A stretch of DNA of 64,000 nt, from positions 1 through 64,000 of the forward strand of contig MNCI01030747.1 of NCBI GenBank assembly GCA_015680685.1, in the 5' to 3' direction. Origin of the DNA: Gnetum montanum (Eukaryota; Streptophyta; Gnetopsida; Gnetales; Gnetaceae). Shown in pieces: positions 34,453 to 46,247 of the stretch. Positions within the stretch are counted from its first letter, which is position 1. Each line of letters starts with the position of its first letter. The translations under genes and the position numbers were made by a program. Below the pieces are notes generated by a model, which saw only the letters and a program-made list of their open reading frames with translations, did no database searches and had not been told where the DNA came from.

Positions 34453-36560
34453 TACCCCCATGACTGAATGAAAACTCGTCCTTGAGTTCCTTACAATAAT
34501 ATTGGGAAGGTATGGGATTATTGACTCAAATGGAACTAATGGGATGACATGTGAACAGATCATCATTACAAGACTCAACAAAATTGGTGTTCATGACAAC
34601 AAGAGTGAACACCTTATTACATTGACATCAGGCCTTAGTTGGCAGCTAAGAAAGAGAGAGAGAAAGAAGTGTTGCTACTGCCAACACCAAGAATGCGCCG
34701 TTCGTTGTCCATCTGTAAGCGTGCCATCAATCTTGCTCCTTACATAGCTGCTTCAGCAGTGCTCCATTCCAAGCATTCCTTCCATATCCAATCCATTGTT
34801 GCATGATTGCCATCTGCACATACAACACAGTCTTATATTAGCAAGGGTAAATGAATTATCATGAAATTAATACCTTGCTTCAGTGTAGGTCCATTGGCTG
34901 AGTTGTGGTATGGCTAATATGGATATGGAGATATGATAGTGGTGACTACTGAAGGTGTAGGGGTTAGGAGAAAATTGAAAAAATTGGGCCCCGTACTCCC
35001 ATGACTAAGCGCGAACCTCCGGTAGTGATAGATTGGAGAAAGAATAAGAACAAGAAGATGGAGAAAAGGAGACAACTAGGACATCAATGAAATGGATGTC
35101 AAGATAGAAATAAACAAATAAAATTAATTGCAAAATGTTAGGGGAAAGAGATTAACTTATGCACCAAAGAGGAATGTCAGTGGGTCCTCCCCAAAGTAGG
35201 CTCATGCCCTTAATGCCCTAACATACCCACATTCAAAGAGTTCATAGGCTCTAGGAATGTCATTTGGAACAAGAGTTAAAGTCTTAACCATGAGAATTTA
35301 CCTAAAAGAAAATAATGTGTCAATTAAAATATACACTAATGATACAACTGGCAATGAGATGAACAATGGAGAGAAGGATGGAGAGAAGAGAATGGAATGG
35401 AATCCCAAGAACAAGGTGGTGTACAGCCCCTTGTGTGTTTTAATCATTAATGTGACTTGGCAAATCTCATTCCAACTCCAGCCTCAAACAAACCACATCC
35501 AGTGACTTTGCATCAATGCATTCAGTCAATCCATCCACTTGAATCACAAGAATGCCTCCCCCAAGAGCCACTACCATTCCGAAGAAACGAATGAGGAGAG
35601 AATGGGAAGCAAGAAAGGCGTTAGTTAGAGGGAACATTTTTATTTTTGTTCCATAACTAGTGCTTGTAGCCCAAGAGATTATTTTGTCTAAGGGATGTGC
35701 TTTGAATTCTCACTTTTTTTTTCTGTTTCTCTTTCTTTTTCTTTCTTCTCTTTTTTTTTTCTTTTTTTCTTTTTTTCTTTTTTTTTCTTTTTGTTGTTTT
35801 ATGTGTTTATGCGTGAGAACCACACCATGCAAAGACTTCTTATTTTTATTGGCTTAGCTTCCCGATGATTGGGTAATGTCAGAATGGTAAGATAACATCC
35901 AAGCACCCAAGAGAACGGCCAACACAAATGCATCAAGTTCCCTTGAAGTCACACCCTTTTCAAGCCTTGAGTCCTTCCTTAGTTTGAGAAGTTCCCAGTC
36001 ACCAATTCGTTATAGTTCTTATTTAGAAAGGGACTGTACATTTCCAAGCCCAGAGAGCACATAGAAACTGGTGGATGTATGGATGAAGTGAACTCATTTC
36101 CTGCCATCTGAAAAGAACATACCTTAGTATCAACATCATAACTTTAAGGTAAAAACCAAACATTAGCAACCAATGGAAAATAGTTCATACCATCATGAAG
36201 AACACTTATTGGGTGACAAACTTACAAGGTGGATAACACACACATAAACACACACAAAAAATGGAAAAGTATGACGATGTTGTAAAACAAAAACAAGAAA
36301 AGTTAAAGAAATTTGTAAGACAAAAACGTGCAAAACAAAAACGTGTAAAACAAAAATGTGCAAAAAAAACGTGTAAAACAAAAACATGCAAAACAAAAAC
36401 ATGTAAAACAAAAACATATAAAACAAAAATGTGTAAAACAAAAAAGTGTAAAACAAAAATGTGTAAAAAAAAACTTAAAAGAACTGAGGGCCTTCATTAA
36501 TCAGCATAGGTGGCCATCTCCCCCATGACTGAATGGAAAGGGAGAGATCCGAAATAATGA
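34453..36560 (-). other. noncoding 3' half of element F-G
   Basis: No aORF is recognisable. The minus strand shows the PPT-like run at the LTR, a second GTCATGGGAGTAC copy at about 34998-35010, the conserved GGTCCTCCCCAAAG block (35170), one hairpin unit like those in B-C (35683-35835) with a long T/C loop, and a simple A-rich minisatellite (36316-36470). Open frames over the minisatellite are artefacts of its composition. Confidence 0.55.
36316..36470 (-). repeat. minisatellite of about 15 bp, AAAACAAAAACGTGT-like
   Basis: Around ten units of AAAACAAAAAYRTGY in tandem, with C/T and A/G variation at the CGTG core. It gives long repetitive open frames on both strands that are not genes. B-C has only a degraded A-rich counterpart at 13370-13540. 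Confidence 0.75.
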
Positions 36561-36599
36561 GTGCTTATTTGAATTTCGTAAAAGTGTCCAACTTCTCCC

Positions 36600-37410
36600 A
36601 ATTGATGTTTTTAGGTTAAGGGGTGGAAGTTGGCGATGCTCATATTCCAATGTGTCTATGCCTTCATTGTTAACATGAGTTGTTTCCTTAATTCGTTCCG
36701 TGCATATTGGGTTGCTCTTTGTAGTAGCTATCAACCATGGGGTGTCCACTACTGGTGTGGTTGCTACATACAAGCACCTTTGAATTTGTGTTTCTTGGGC
36801 ACACCAATTACATGGAAGAGATGCTGAGCATTCTTCCATGTCATCACCCTTTGTGTCACTGTATGTGATGCACAGAACCTTCCTCTTTGCAATCTTTACA
36901 TATATGTTTACCTTAGATATCTCCAAGGAAAGATCGTGGATCCTTAGGTATGCATCTACTATACTCAGTCATGGCCTTCCCATTATGATTGGGAAGTCCC
37001 TGTTGTTACTATTAACTTCGATCACTAGGAAATTAGCTGGGTATGACCAACCACACACAGTGGTAACTATGTCCTCCACTAATCCCAAGGGAATGGTGAT
37101 GGATTGGTTAGCTAGCTCTAGTTGAATGTTGCTCTTCTTGATTTGGGGTAGGTTCCAAGCTTGATACATTTCTCGTGAGATTAAATTGACTCCAGAACCT
37201 GAGTCAAGAAGAGCCTTATGTGGTTCATTCCCAGTGATTTGTAGATAAATTAGGGGACTCCCAGGGTCAGAGAGTTTCTTAGGAAGGTGGCCTACATTAA
37301 TCCAATCAATTACAGTATGTGTTAACATAATCGTATGCGTGACGCTTTGTTGTTGGACGGAAGGGAGCTTCAAAGTCTTATTTGTTGGAGGAGTGTACAT
37401 AGACTCAACC
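36600..37410 (-). pseudogene. aspartic protease of element F-G, active site intact
   Basis: The longest clean protease in the window: 36969-37400 is open for 143 codons. It contains ALLDSGSGVNLISREM (active-site D-S-G), YQAWNLP, LGLVEDIVTTVCGWSYPANFLVI and FPIIMGRP. A stop at 36969 breaks it before the final block. The downstream tail has VLCITYSDTK, as in B-C, and reaches about 36600, where polymerase sequence should begin but is absent. Confidence 0.8.
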
Positions 37411-37489
37411 GCTTGTTATTGTGAGAGCTTGTCTAGGCTTCTGATTCTGAAGAATGATATTCTCTTTTTACAGTTGTCAAAACCAGCAG

Positions 37490-39822
37490 CGGCTTGAATG
37501 TTTATAACTCTCGTAGCATTATGTTACTGCAGTTGAGTGGGGAGTTCCCCTTGCATTGTTGGAGTAGGAGGTATGGGAACTATCGGTGGGAGAGATGCAG
37601 ATGGAGTTGGAGGATGGACCATGTGTGGAGTGTCTCTCAGAGGAGAAGGAGTCCTCCTAAAGTACTCCTGAACTTGGTAGTGACGTTGGGAAGTTGTGTG
37701 ACCAATAGAGTCACTTGGAGAAACCGGCTGCTACACATAATAGCCATAAGGATCAAGTTACCGGTAAGGGTACTATTGTCTTGGTGGTGACATCCCCCAT
37801 GACTATAGGTATTGCCATTGCTGATGTTGTTCGATGGGTTGTGGTGGAGTTCCACTTGGATAGTACATTACCTATTGGTGGAACTATCTTGGGTTACCTT
37901 AAGGATAAGGTAACCTTTGGGGTGTCTGCCGTTGGTTAAGTCTCAAATTAAGTGCATACACCCCAAAATCTTGTAGACGTGAGATGATTAGACAACATCC
38001 CTTAGGATGGTCATATTGACAAATCTCGCATCTACCATCATCATCTGTGTTTGAATCCACAACCTCATTGGAGATAGTAATTTTATCCTTACCCTTGTTA
38101 TGTGCAGGGCCTGAATCTCTCTGATTTTTCTTTTCTTTGTCACTACTTCGTTCCTCCTTAGACTCTTCTACGATTTTCAAGATAGCTTCAAATCTAGAGT
38201 CTAAGGAATCCCATTATTGATCCACCTTAGCCGATACTTCTGTTGTTAGTTTTTGAATCGATAAGATTTTTTTGTTCACCAACTCTTCGAGTGGTGACTC
38301 AGCCTCCTCATCACAAAATCTAACTCCCTTCTTTTGAAGGGAGGGATCATGATTGTATTCTTCTGCACTCTCTCTTTTTCATAGTTCACCTTCTTCTTTG
38401 GCTACTTGCTCCAACAAGCAATGTATCTCATGGGCTCTAAGTTCTGATAGTCTCCCTTGGGCATAAGTCCCAAGGGTTCTCCTAGTCTCATGTCTGAGCC
38501 CATCTACGATGTGGCGAAGTTGTTCCCGTTGTGCATATCCATGGCCTGAGCAACAATGTAACAATGTGTAGTAGCAGCCCATGGCAACATCCAAGGGTTC
38601 ATGATTACCTTATTTCCATCCTTGGCCCTGCTTACGCAAATTAGACACTCTAGAGTATGTTTGATACCTATCGTTGAAGAGTTCTAACATCGTACTCCAC
38701 CTCCTGATGATTTCCAATTCTAAGGACCAGTACCAACTCTCTGCTTCCTTGATGAGTGTCTTGGGAAACAACTTTAGTTTCTGCCACTCGTTCCCTATGT
38801 TTTGTAAGGCGGATGCATCATGAAATGCTTGTAAATGATGTTGTGGATCAGCGTTTTATCCCCCTTCAAAGCGTGGGATATTGTTCATGTCTAAACGCTT
38901 GATCCGACTATCTCTTTGATGCCTTGTCAGTATTCTAACCACCTCTGTGATATCGAGCATACTTCAGGTTGCAAGTAGGGGCTCATTATGATCATCTCTT
39001 TTATGGCATCTATGATGTCTACGTTGTTCCCTACTTTCCCTTCGTTCATGCCCATGTCATCTCTCTCAACTTTCTCGTCGAGGTCTCTCAGTTTTCCTAC
39101 CTCTATCCTCACCATTATGCTTTTGGTGGCTACTCCCAGATGTGGAAGGAGAGGGTGAGTGGTGAGATGAAGGGGAAGAAGAAGGAGAACCATCGCCATG
39201 ATGATGTTTCCTACCTTCTCTTTGGCTGCTACAGCCCCGATCGTGATGACGATCTAAGTGCCTGTCCTTGTGATGTGTTGTTGTTCCCTTTGTGAATAGT
39301 TGATGTTCATGGGGATCAGAACTAGGGTTGTGTATCATGGATCGTAGGTTTTGATATCCCACCTCCTCACTATCGTTAGGAGGGGGAACATCATTCGATA
39401 ACGAACCCGTTACAAGTGGTTCACCATCTCCGATTTCACTTAGGACGTGCAGGACCCTTTTGCCCTTCAACAATGTGTGATGGCCCTCCTGCCTTGAGTC
39501 TCTCATATGTTGCACTGCTATGGGATGGTAATCCCTTATGTCATGATCTCCTGCAATGTATTCAGCATATAATTCTGTCATGCCTAAGCATATTAGGGAT
39601 TGCCCAATCTGGGGGTAACACGATGTTACCTTGCAAGTCTCTCCATCACAGCTATTCATCTTGATGGAGGATAAAGGTAAAGTTTGGTATATACTCATCC
39701 CAATGAGTATATACCACTCAGTATTGTTGAGGAATTGGTAGATTTCGATTATGTGTTTTTTACTACCGACTATTTTTTGTATTATCCCTAGGTGGTGAAT
39801 TGCTTTTGTTAGAAGAAGACAT
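37490..39822 (-). pseudogene. gag of element F-G
   Basis: The start codon at 39822 begins MSSSNKSNSPPR, followed by PNFTFILHQDEQ and GNIVLPPDW (conserved N-terminal domain, also in A). An Asp/His/Arg/Ser-rich linker is at 39066-39330. FEGG..ADPQHHLQAFHDA lies near 38830-38880, with HIVDGLRHETRRTLGTYAQG at about 38450-38520. The zinc knuckle CEICQYDHPKGCC is at about 37993-38032. The C-terminal tail is Gln/Pro-rich. Several stops and frameshifts occur, but decay is milder than in B-C. Confidence 0.75.
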
Positions 39823-39945
39823 TTTGATTTATCGGTGTGCTAATTAACCATTATATAAATTTTTTTTTAATTAACCCTAAGGTTCGTTAATGCTCCCAAC
39901 GATGTAAGTGATATCCTATGTTCTACTTAGCACACAAACATTTAG

Positions 39946-39964
39946 TCCTCGACAATGGTACCAA
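39946..39964 (-). other. primer binding site, tRNA-Asp type (F-G)
   Basis: The plus strand reads TCCTCGACAATGGTACCAA against the expected TCCCCGGCAACGGCGCCAA. The differences are transitions, mostly at CG sites. Confidence 0.7.
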
Positions 39965-40757
39965 TGATGAGTGGTGAGATACCCCTACACTCAACCGTAC
40001 GAATACGAGCGTAGCACATGCGATCTGGTTGAACTCCGCAGACTAAGTGCCTACACGCCTCATGGAACACTTAAGGTTAATCATTCGTTGTCTTCCCAAA
40101 CTTACTTGTAGTTGTCATGGTGTATGGTTAAGTAAGTTTGAGGTATATGATATTTATAGTCTTTTATGTTTTATCTCCTATGCTATTCAGTTGAAGGGTG
40201 AAGGAGACTAATTAACTAACTCTAACTAACTAACTAAGTTTGAATTAACCTAGTGTCAGCATCCATTCCCACTTACCGTACACACCCTAAACCAATGCAA
40301 CCTTGGCTACCAAACGTTAATCATTGCTGGGATCACCAAGCGTAACGCACGTGCTCGAAGTGGTCGTGCTGAGGCAATTAACTAAGAGAGAAAGGTTGAG
40401 AAAGATTTAATAACTAAGAAAGCGTTAAATAACAAATAATAAATAACAATAAATAAAATCCTATTTAGCCTATTCCATGCACTGCAAGGTTTATCCAAGA
40501 AGTTCATCTTTATTGCCGTACACAAACTTGTGTTTAGGTACAATGTCTACTCGAATAAAGATCTGTTCACTCTGGAGTTCCTATTGCCGTCACATGGAAA
40601 TTAATCTATCTCTGGAGTGAAAAAACTGCCAGAGTTTTCCTACAGTCTAGGCCTAGATGAGAAACAAGGGAGAGCCTCCTTTTATTTATAGATATGACGG
40701 TGAACCATGATATCGCGGGGGACGATGCGATATCGTGCGCGATATCGCGTCCCATCA
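39965..40757 (-). repeat. 5' LTR of element F-G (LTR G)
   Basis: It starts TGATGAGTGGTGAG and ends GTCCCATCA. The palindrome-like GCGATATCGTGCGCGATATC starts at 40727, and the minus-strand TATA lies at about 40682-40690. It retains more CG than the other LTRs, consistent with F-G being among the younger insertions here. Confidence 0.9.
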
Positions 40758-41502
40758 ATTGTCTTCCCACTTGGACTAGTATTTACTTTGTCACATATGG
40801 TTTAGTCCAGAGTGAGGTGAATGATATGATCCTAAACTAGCACTACTCCTAGAGACAATGGAAAATAATCTTGATTAAACTAATAAACAATAGGGAATGA
40901 ATTATAAGCTAGCCTAAGTGCGATAAGCATCTGTCCTCAGTCATTTGTATGCATCTTGGACCTCGTGTACTACTTCTGGGATTACCAAGCGCATGTTACT
41001 TGAGCACTCCTAGATACGCTACTAGGTTACCAAGTAGTTACACAGTTAAATGTTTGCGATTAAGTCGTACTCATTGCACATTTAACAATAGGAATAGTAA
41101 ATGACGATAAAGAAATATTTAACTAAGAAAACAATAAATAACAATGAAAATTAACAATAACAATTAAATAATTAAAGACTAAGTGAATGCTGCAATGATA
41201 GAGTAATCTCGATCTTTATTGCCAATCATGTACGTGTCCAAGTACATCACACTCGAATAAAGGTTCCGTACAATTACAAGCATCACATTGCGAGCATGCA
41301 TTGGGAAAAGGAATTGAAAATTGACTAAAAACTGACAAAAGAGACTCTACCCTAAGACTTCACCGTAGAAGACTCCTCCCCATGTGCCTAAGTGCTATAT
41401 TTATAGGCCATCACAAGAAGCATGATATCGTGTATACAATATCGTATCCAGGCTAAGATATCAAGTACCCAATATCGGGGCCTAGCAAACTGTGATTCAT
41501 CA
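40758..41502 (-). repeat. 5' LTR remnant H of element D-H
   Basis: It begins in mid-LTR at ATTGTCTTCCCACTTGG, which corresponds to an internal position of LTR L (about 49405, reverse complement), because F-G inserted there. It ends TGTGATTCATCA at 41502. GATATCGTGTATACAATATC is at about 41424-41443, with the TATA box just to its left. The missing inner part was lost in the deletion at about 33883. Confidence 0.8.
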
Positions 41503-43690
41503 TATGTAATTAATTTTGTAATGTTGTTAGATGCATTTCAATAGATTAGCTCTAATTTTCTTAATTAAGTCATAGGATTATATGTTGTTGTTAGCTTCCT
41601 ACAAAAGTGAATGTAGTCTACTTATTAGGGTATTTTGTTAAAGTTTTGTATCTTTTGTTTTACTACTATTGGATCTTAGTCATACATCTATTATATATTT
41701 TATGATTAAATGTTGAAATCTAATTACCTCATAAAGTTTTTCTTTTTGTGAGTTATTATTATGTCTTTACAAGCATTTGGCTATGCATATTTTATCCTTT
41801 ATGCATATTCAATTATTTGTATTCAATTTTTATTATGTAGATTAAGTAATTCATATTTATGTTTTATTATGCACATATAGTTATGCATCTTTTATGTTTT
41901 TTTATGTACATATGATTATATAATACTAAGTTCATGGAGTAATTATAGATCCTAACCTTGCCCAGATCATATTCCTTGTTACTTTTTGTCATTAAACTAG
42001 GATTCACCATAGCAAGATAGATGATGCAAAATTATTTTGGTCATATTCACAAACTATGAGATCTCCATCACTCACAATGACACTGGTGGGAGATGATGCA
42101 TTTATGAAAGGGAAACATTTGTTTGTCTAGATTCCAACTTTAGAACAATTTGATTTTGAAAAGGGAGGTTTGATGTGTACATCATCTTTCAAAATAATTT
42201 TTTTATTTTTGGTCACAAGACTGGTGCTAGAATGAGAAGTTTGAAGGGATGCAAAGGGCAAATCCATTACCTTTGAGTAGCAGTGATTAAGGAATTCTTT
42301 AATTATTTCATATACTTAAGCAATAAACAATGAGTTAATTCGATATGTGCAAGTATAAGAAAGTTGTGTGCATTTACATGGGTAGGAGCCCATACTTTGT
42401 ATAAAATTGGTATTGTAAAGAGAATTAAAAAGGATCATCAACAAAGCCATAGTGCTCACTCTGCTAAGCAAGTTCCTAGGAGGGTTGGTAGATGAGCAAA
42501 AGCCTAACATCTTTGAGTGGTTGTGCCAAGGCCTGAACTCATGTTAATACTATAAACAAATTACAAATTGAGAGATGAAAATTACTAAGGATGCTCAATA
42601 ATATGGATGTAGTTTTTGATGAGTGATGTTGAAAACCCTATTTGTATTATTGTACACCTACAATTTTGAGCATTTACCTATTTCAACTCTTGAATGATGA
42701 GATCCCATTTCTACTTTATAGATTGTGTGTTGAAAATGATGATGAATGACTACAAACACATAGTTTGCATTTCAATCAAACCCTATTGATACTATTTAAA
42801 TAAAACTATTTTCTTTCTCCTTTTACATTTTTAGAAATTTTTTTGAAATATTGTTTATTTTACCAATTTGCAAACTTGAGAATATTATGTTTATTAAGCC
42901 ATATATCTCCTTGTAAAATCATGGTGGGCTTCCCATCTACTATTTGTGAGGAGGAAAGTCTATGAGTTGTCATCATGAATTGAAACCTTTAAGAGTTGCT
43001 ACTACTCCCATTAGTTTGTAAGTTCAAATCTCTAGAAACATTGCTATTGCTATTGTTGAAGCATATTTAGTCTTCAATGATGAACTTGAGCTAAAATAAG
43101 AAAATCTTGTGCTTTTCTTATTTTTTATTAAATCTATTAAGATCATTGGATCTAGTAAGCTATTAATTATCATTCCCTGCTACCTAATATATTTTTTTCT
43201 TACTTAAATTTGCTATAGCTATTGTTAAAGCAAATATAGTCTTTAATGATGGACTTGGTGCTAAAACAACAAAATCTTATGTTTTCTTGTGTTTTTTCTT
43301 ATTAAGTCTACTAACTTAATTTTTTATTTTTTCTTACTTAAGTCCATTGAGAGTTTGAGACCTCATGGATTTAGAACAATGAATACATATTTTTTTTAAA
43401 ATTTATAAATCAAACAAAATTTTGTTAAAAATATATATTTTTAATTTGTAATTCAAACAAAATTTTTAAAAATTTTATAATTAGAATTAAAAACTCTTAC
43501 AAGTAACCTTAACACCTCATTATTATGCACAATGAATGATAAAATTCCACATACACTATCAACATAGCAATGTCTTAAAAATCCAAATGGGAGAGAACAA
43601 TTATAATAACATGTCTATGAATATCTAAATGAGTATATTTAATTATTTATGGCAAACGAATGTTACAGTGTGTGAGAAACCAGGATTTTA
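41503..43690. other. AT-rich sequence without recognisable gene
   Basis: No coding motif, LTR or known repeat recognised on either strand. The only structure noted is a pair of diverged direct repeats of about 100 bp at 43042-43145 and 43211-43325 (169 bp apart), each starting TGCTATTGCTATTGTT-like and containing GTCTTYAATGATG.ACTTG. This is the outer flank of element D-H. Confidence 0.5.
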
Positions 43691-44339
43691 TTAATGCTAG
43701 CCTTCATGATTTACGGAAAAAGCTGGACTGCCAGGTGGGTGTTATTGATTCGTTTGTCTTTGTATAAGCTCAAAAGATCCCTTACTTCATTGCAAATTCC
43801 GACCGAAATTCAGGTTAAGCATCTGACACAGATCAGAGAATCCAATAAAAAAAATGGGTTCTCAAGCGAGTTTTCTACAGCTTTCTTCGAAACAACGAAA
43901 GTAAGAATGAAGATATTTTTTCTTGCAAAGTGAGACTCTTTCTTGAGAATTTTAAAACAGGTATCCCTAAACTAAGATTCTGTACTGATATTTGGCAGTG
44001 GCCAGCATTTTATATAAGTAAAAGCAAACAGCGCTGTATACTCTCACATGAGGCCACGAGGAACAGTAAATTCTGTTGGACGGTTTGGATTTGATTTTCT
44101 GCAACGCAAGATTGGCAAATGCCGCCTAACCCGCTTTTTGTTTTTTGTTTTTTTTTCTCATCTCAAAAAGGCGGAGATCTCTTTCCTAAAATATTGTCAA
44201 GAAACTGCTGTTTTGCGGATCTGGAGTGCAACTTTGGTGACAAGCTTGTTGGGTCCTGAAATTAAACGGTCTGTTCCCGTGGATCTGACAACGCATCTAA
44301 ACTTATACTCGAACTTTCTCCGTTTTTGTATGTTGTTCT

Positions 44340-44697
44340 AGGTTATAAATACTCTCATACAAGAATAAATTCGGTCATGACTTGCACAGATCCTCCTGTT
44401 CTTTGATCTTGGTCCGTTTTCAAACTGATTTTCCTTTGCAATTGCAATTGTTTCGAGTTCTTTCAAGCTTTTTCAGTCGAAAATGGCAGCGAAGAACACA
44501 GCTCTCTTAATGTCTGTGGTTGCAGTTAAGATGATGATGAGAGCAGCAGCTTTTGCACAAGATTTTGGGGATTTTGGCCTTCTACAGGCCCATCAATGGA
44601 GACTGGATCTGCTTCAACATTATCTGCATTTCTGCCTACTGTTGCAGGGCTTCTCAGTTTTTCTCTGCTATCTTTCATGGCCTCTCTCTTTCACTGA
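44340..44697 (+). pseudogene. arabinogalactan-peptide-like gene, copy 1 (frameshifted)
   Basis: The TATAAATA box is near 44343 and the ATG at 44483. The first frame encodes a signal-peptide-like N-terminus (MAAKNTALLMSVV... ending AAAFAQ, a good cleavage context) up to about 44577. The reading then must shift to frame 1 at 44578, giving PSTGPSMETGSAS and a hydrophobic tail (FLPTVAGLLSFSLLSFMAS) ending at the TGA at 44695-44697. Short secreted peptides with an AP/SP-rich core, a small-residue site and a C-terminal GPI signal are the hallmark of AG peptides, glycosylated wall/plasma-membrane proteoglycans. A one-base deletion (or two-base insertion) near 44578 and weak proline content suggest a pseudogene. 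Confidence 0.6.
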
Positions 44698-44942
44698 TGA
44701 AAGAGCAGGACATGCTTTTTGTTTTTTTGTTTTTCTACTTTCGCACATTACACAAGTTTTAGAATTCCTACCGGCGGAAATTTCTGTAATGACTCTCTTA
44801 ATAATGAAATTTCTGGGTCCAATAACGCTGACGGAACAATCTAACAGTAATTATTCCCCAGTGTCCCCTCTCAAAACACATTAAAATTTGAAACCTTGCA
44901 ATAACTTTACATTCACATTTCTTAAGAACCATTATGAAACCC

Positions 44943-45452
44943 TTTTTGCAGCTACCTATGGACTTTTCATGGTTTGAGGCTGCTACCCTCAATTATCCTT
45001 GCCTTATCAATTCTGCTATGTTGCAAAGTCTTGAAGCCGATATCACCAAGGAGGAGCTTCAGGCGGCTTGTTCTAAGTTGAGTCATGGAAAGGCTCCTGG
45101 TCATGATGGTTTTTGGATTGAATTTTTTCAAACTCATTGAGATTTGGTGGGGAATGATCTTTTACACTTCATTAGAGAGGCTATCATTACTAGTTCCCTT
45201 GGGCCCAATCTATTCAAGGGATTATTTATCTCTTCCTTAAATCCACGAATCCTACCTATATCTCCAACTAGTGTCCTCTTACCCCTTACCTATTCATCAG
45301 CGCAACTAACTTTCTCGGTCATCAAAGTTTTCACTAGGGTCTACCTCTCTTCACCTCAACAACAGCTTGATGACTCTTTTTTTCTGATCAAAGTTTTCAC
45401 TAGGGTCTACCTCTCTTCACCTCAACAACAGCTTGATGACTCTTTTTTTCTT
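44943..45452 (+). pseudogene. LINE reverse transcriptase fragment, N-terminal
   Basis: The sequence has LEADITKEELQAACSKLSHGKAPGHDGFWIEFFQTH (about 45030-45140, shown here only as the known LINE pattern KAPGxDGF), followed after a stop by a region like the start of the LINE RT fold (45144-45240). LINE RTs are non-LTR retrotransposon enzymes. The fold is broken by stops and by a 66-bp tandem duplication (45321-45386, 45387-45452). The catalytic FADD part is missing. The fragment at 59780 encodes a later part of the same kind of protein in the same orientation. Confidence 0.65.
45321..45452 (+). repeat. 66-bp tandem duplication in the LINE fragment
   Basis: Two units start ATCAAAGTTTTCACTAGGG and end GACTCTTTTTTTCT; they are nearly identical, so the duplication is recent compared with the surrounding decay. 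66 is a multiple of three, so the frame is kept. Confidence 0.9.
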
Positions 45453-45785
45453 GTTCAGAATAGTCTGTTCATGGCAGAAACAAATTTAGAGTGGAGATTT
45501 AGAGTGGAGAATTCTGCATGTAAGGAACCCGTTAGCACTGTGATCTTTTGAAACACCACTACTCTATTCAAGGATCATGTTGCTGCTACGTATCCCCGAA
45601 TAGTATATGACACGTAATAGAAGCTGAAGGACAGGCAGTGTAAGACGTGTAGCAGAGAGGCAGTAGAGGGGAGAGGCAGTAGAGGGCATCCACGACATCG
45701 ACATCATGGTGGACTCTTTACAAGTGATAGGTTCCCTTACTTCCGTAGAATTTCTGAATTTCTTTTAGCTACTAATGATGTTGTT
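45453..45785. other. junction between LINE fragment and pararetrovirus copy 1
   Basis: No gene recognised. It contains a short GAGGCAGTAGAGGG direct repeat at 45656-45690. The right part may be the first viral sequence after the primer site on the minus strand, but too little is left to say. Confidence 0.35.
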
Positions 45786-46080
45786 CTATGGCTTCAATAC
45801 CACTCTCAGAATCACTCAACGGAAACATGAAAATTCTTTTGCCAAACACACACAGCTTTATTGCATAAGGAAATTGTTACAAAGTAGGGACCTAAGGAAT
45901 GCTTAAGCAAGAATGCTTTCTAGAGCAGTACGAGCTGCTACTAGAGATTTCTCCACTTGTTGCCTCTGAGGTTTGCATACAACAGACTTATATAAAGGAC
46001 TGACCGACTTCCATGAACACTCTGGAATGTCCAAAGTGTTGGATGACTCACACATCACTATCGACTAATATGACGCAGAC
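45786..46080 (-). promoter_or_regulatory. pararetroviral pregenomic-RNA promoter, poly(A) signal and primer site
   Basis: On the minus strand a TGACG-type word (46071-46080, read CTGCGTCA) lies about 75-80 bp before TTTATATAAG (45997-45988), a spacing like the as-1 element and TATA of the CaMV 35S promoter. AATAAA follows at 45862-45857. TGGTATTGAAGCCATAG at 45802-45786 resembles the tRNA-Met primer site TGGTATCAGAGCC(ATGG) used by caulimovirids. The order promoter, poly(A) signal, primer site matches a circular pararetroviral genome. Confidence 0.55.
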
Positions 46081-46247
46081 CATTATTCTTTTACACATGG
46101 ACAGTTTACAGTAAAAGTAAAGCATTATAGAGATGCTCAGTCACTTTCAGTATCAATGGCATCAGCATCTCTTTTTGGTGATGTGGAAGGGCTGCTAGCC
46201 GAATGTTGATCTCCATGTAGATATGAAGCTGAAAGTTGGCAGTAATT

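Larger units (their letters stand above)
33884..40757 (-). mobile_element. element F-G: Ty3/gypsy gag-pro with polymerase deleted, inserted in LTR H
   Basis: The minus-strand order is 5' LTR G (40757-39965), primer site, gag (39822 to about 37490), protease (about 37400-36840), noncoding 3' half, PPT-like run, 3' LTR F (34452 to about 33884, truncated). The protease linker runs almost directly into the sequence that in B-C lies after integrase (CCATCTCCCCCATGACT at 36519 here, 13577 in B-C), so RT, RNase H and integrase were deleted. LTR H sequence resumes at 40758 inside the LTR, showing that F-G inserted into LTR H. Confidence 0.8.
23640..41502 (-). mobile_element. element D-H: Ty3/gypsy gag-aORF type, interrupted by E and F-G
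   Basis: The minus-strand pieces are 5' LTR remnant H (41502-40758), a missing section, gag C-terminal part (about 33883-32985), spacer (32980-32187, continuing 25455-24780), short aORF (24763-24320), PPT-like run, and 3' LTR D (24189 to about 23640, truncated). Joining 25455 to 32187 restores spacer sequence seen uninterrupted in L near 52720-52760, which shows E inserted into it. LTRs D and H share GGGGCCTAGCAAACTGTGAT ends and are the best mutual match. No protease or polymerase is present. Confidence 0.7.

Noticed and set aside
36316-36470. Possible CRISPR-like array
   Set aside because: Units are contiguous simple repeats without unique spacers, in a plant retrotransposon.
36193-36500. 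Phe/Cys-rich or Lys/Thr-rich open frames on both strands
   Set aside because: Produced by the 15-bp AAAACAAAAACGTGT-type minisatellite; regular repeats of this kind stay open by composition.
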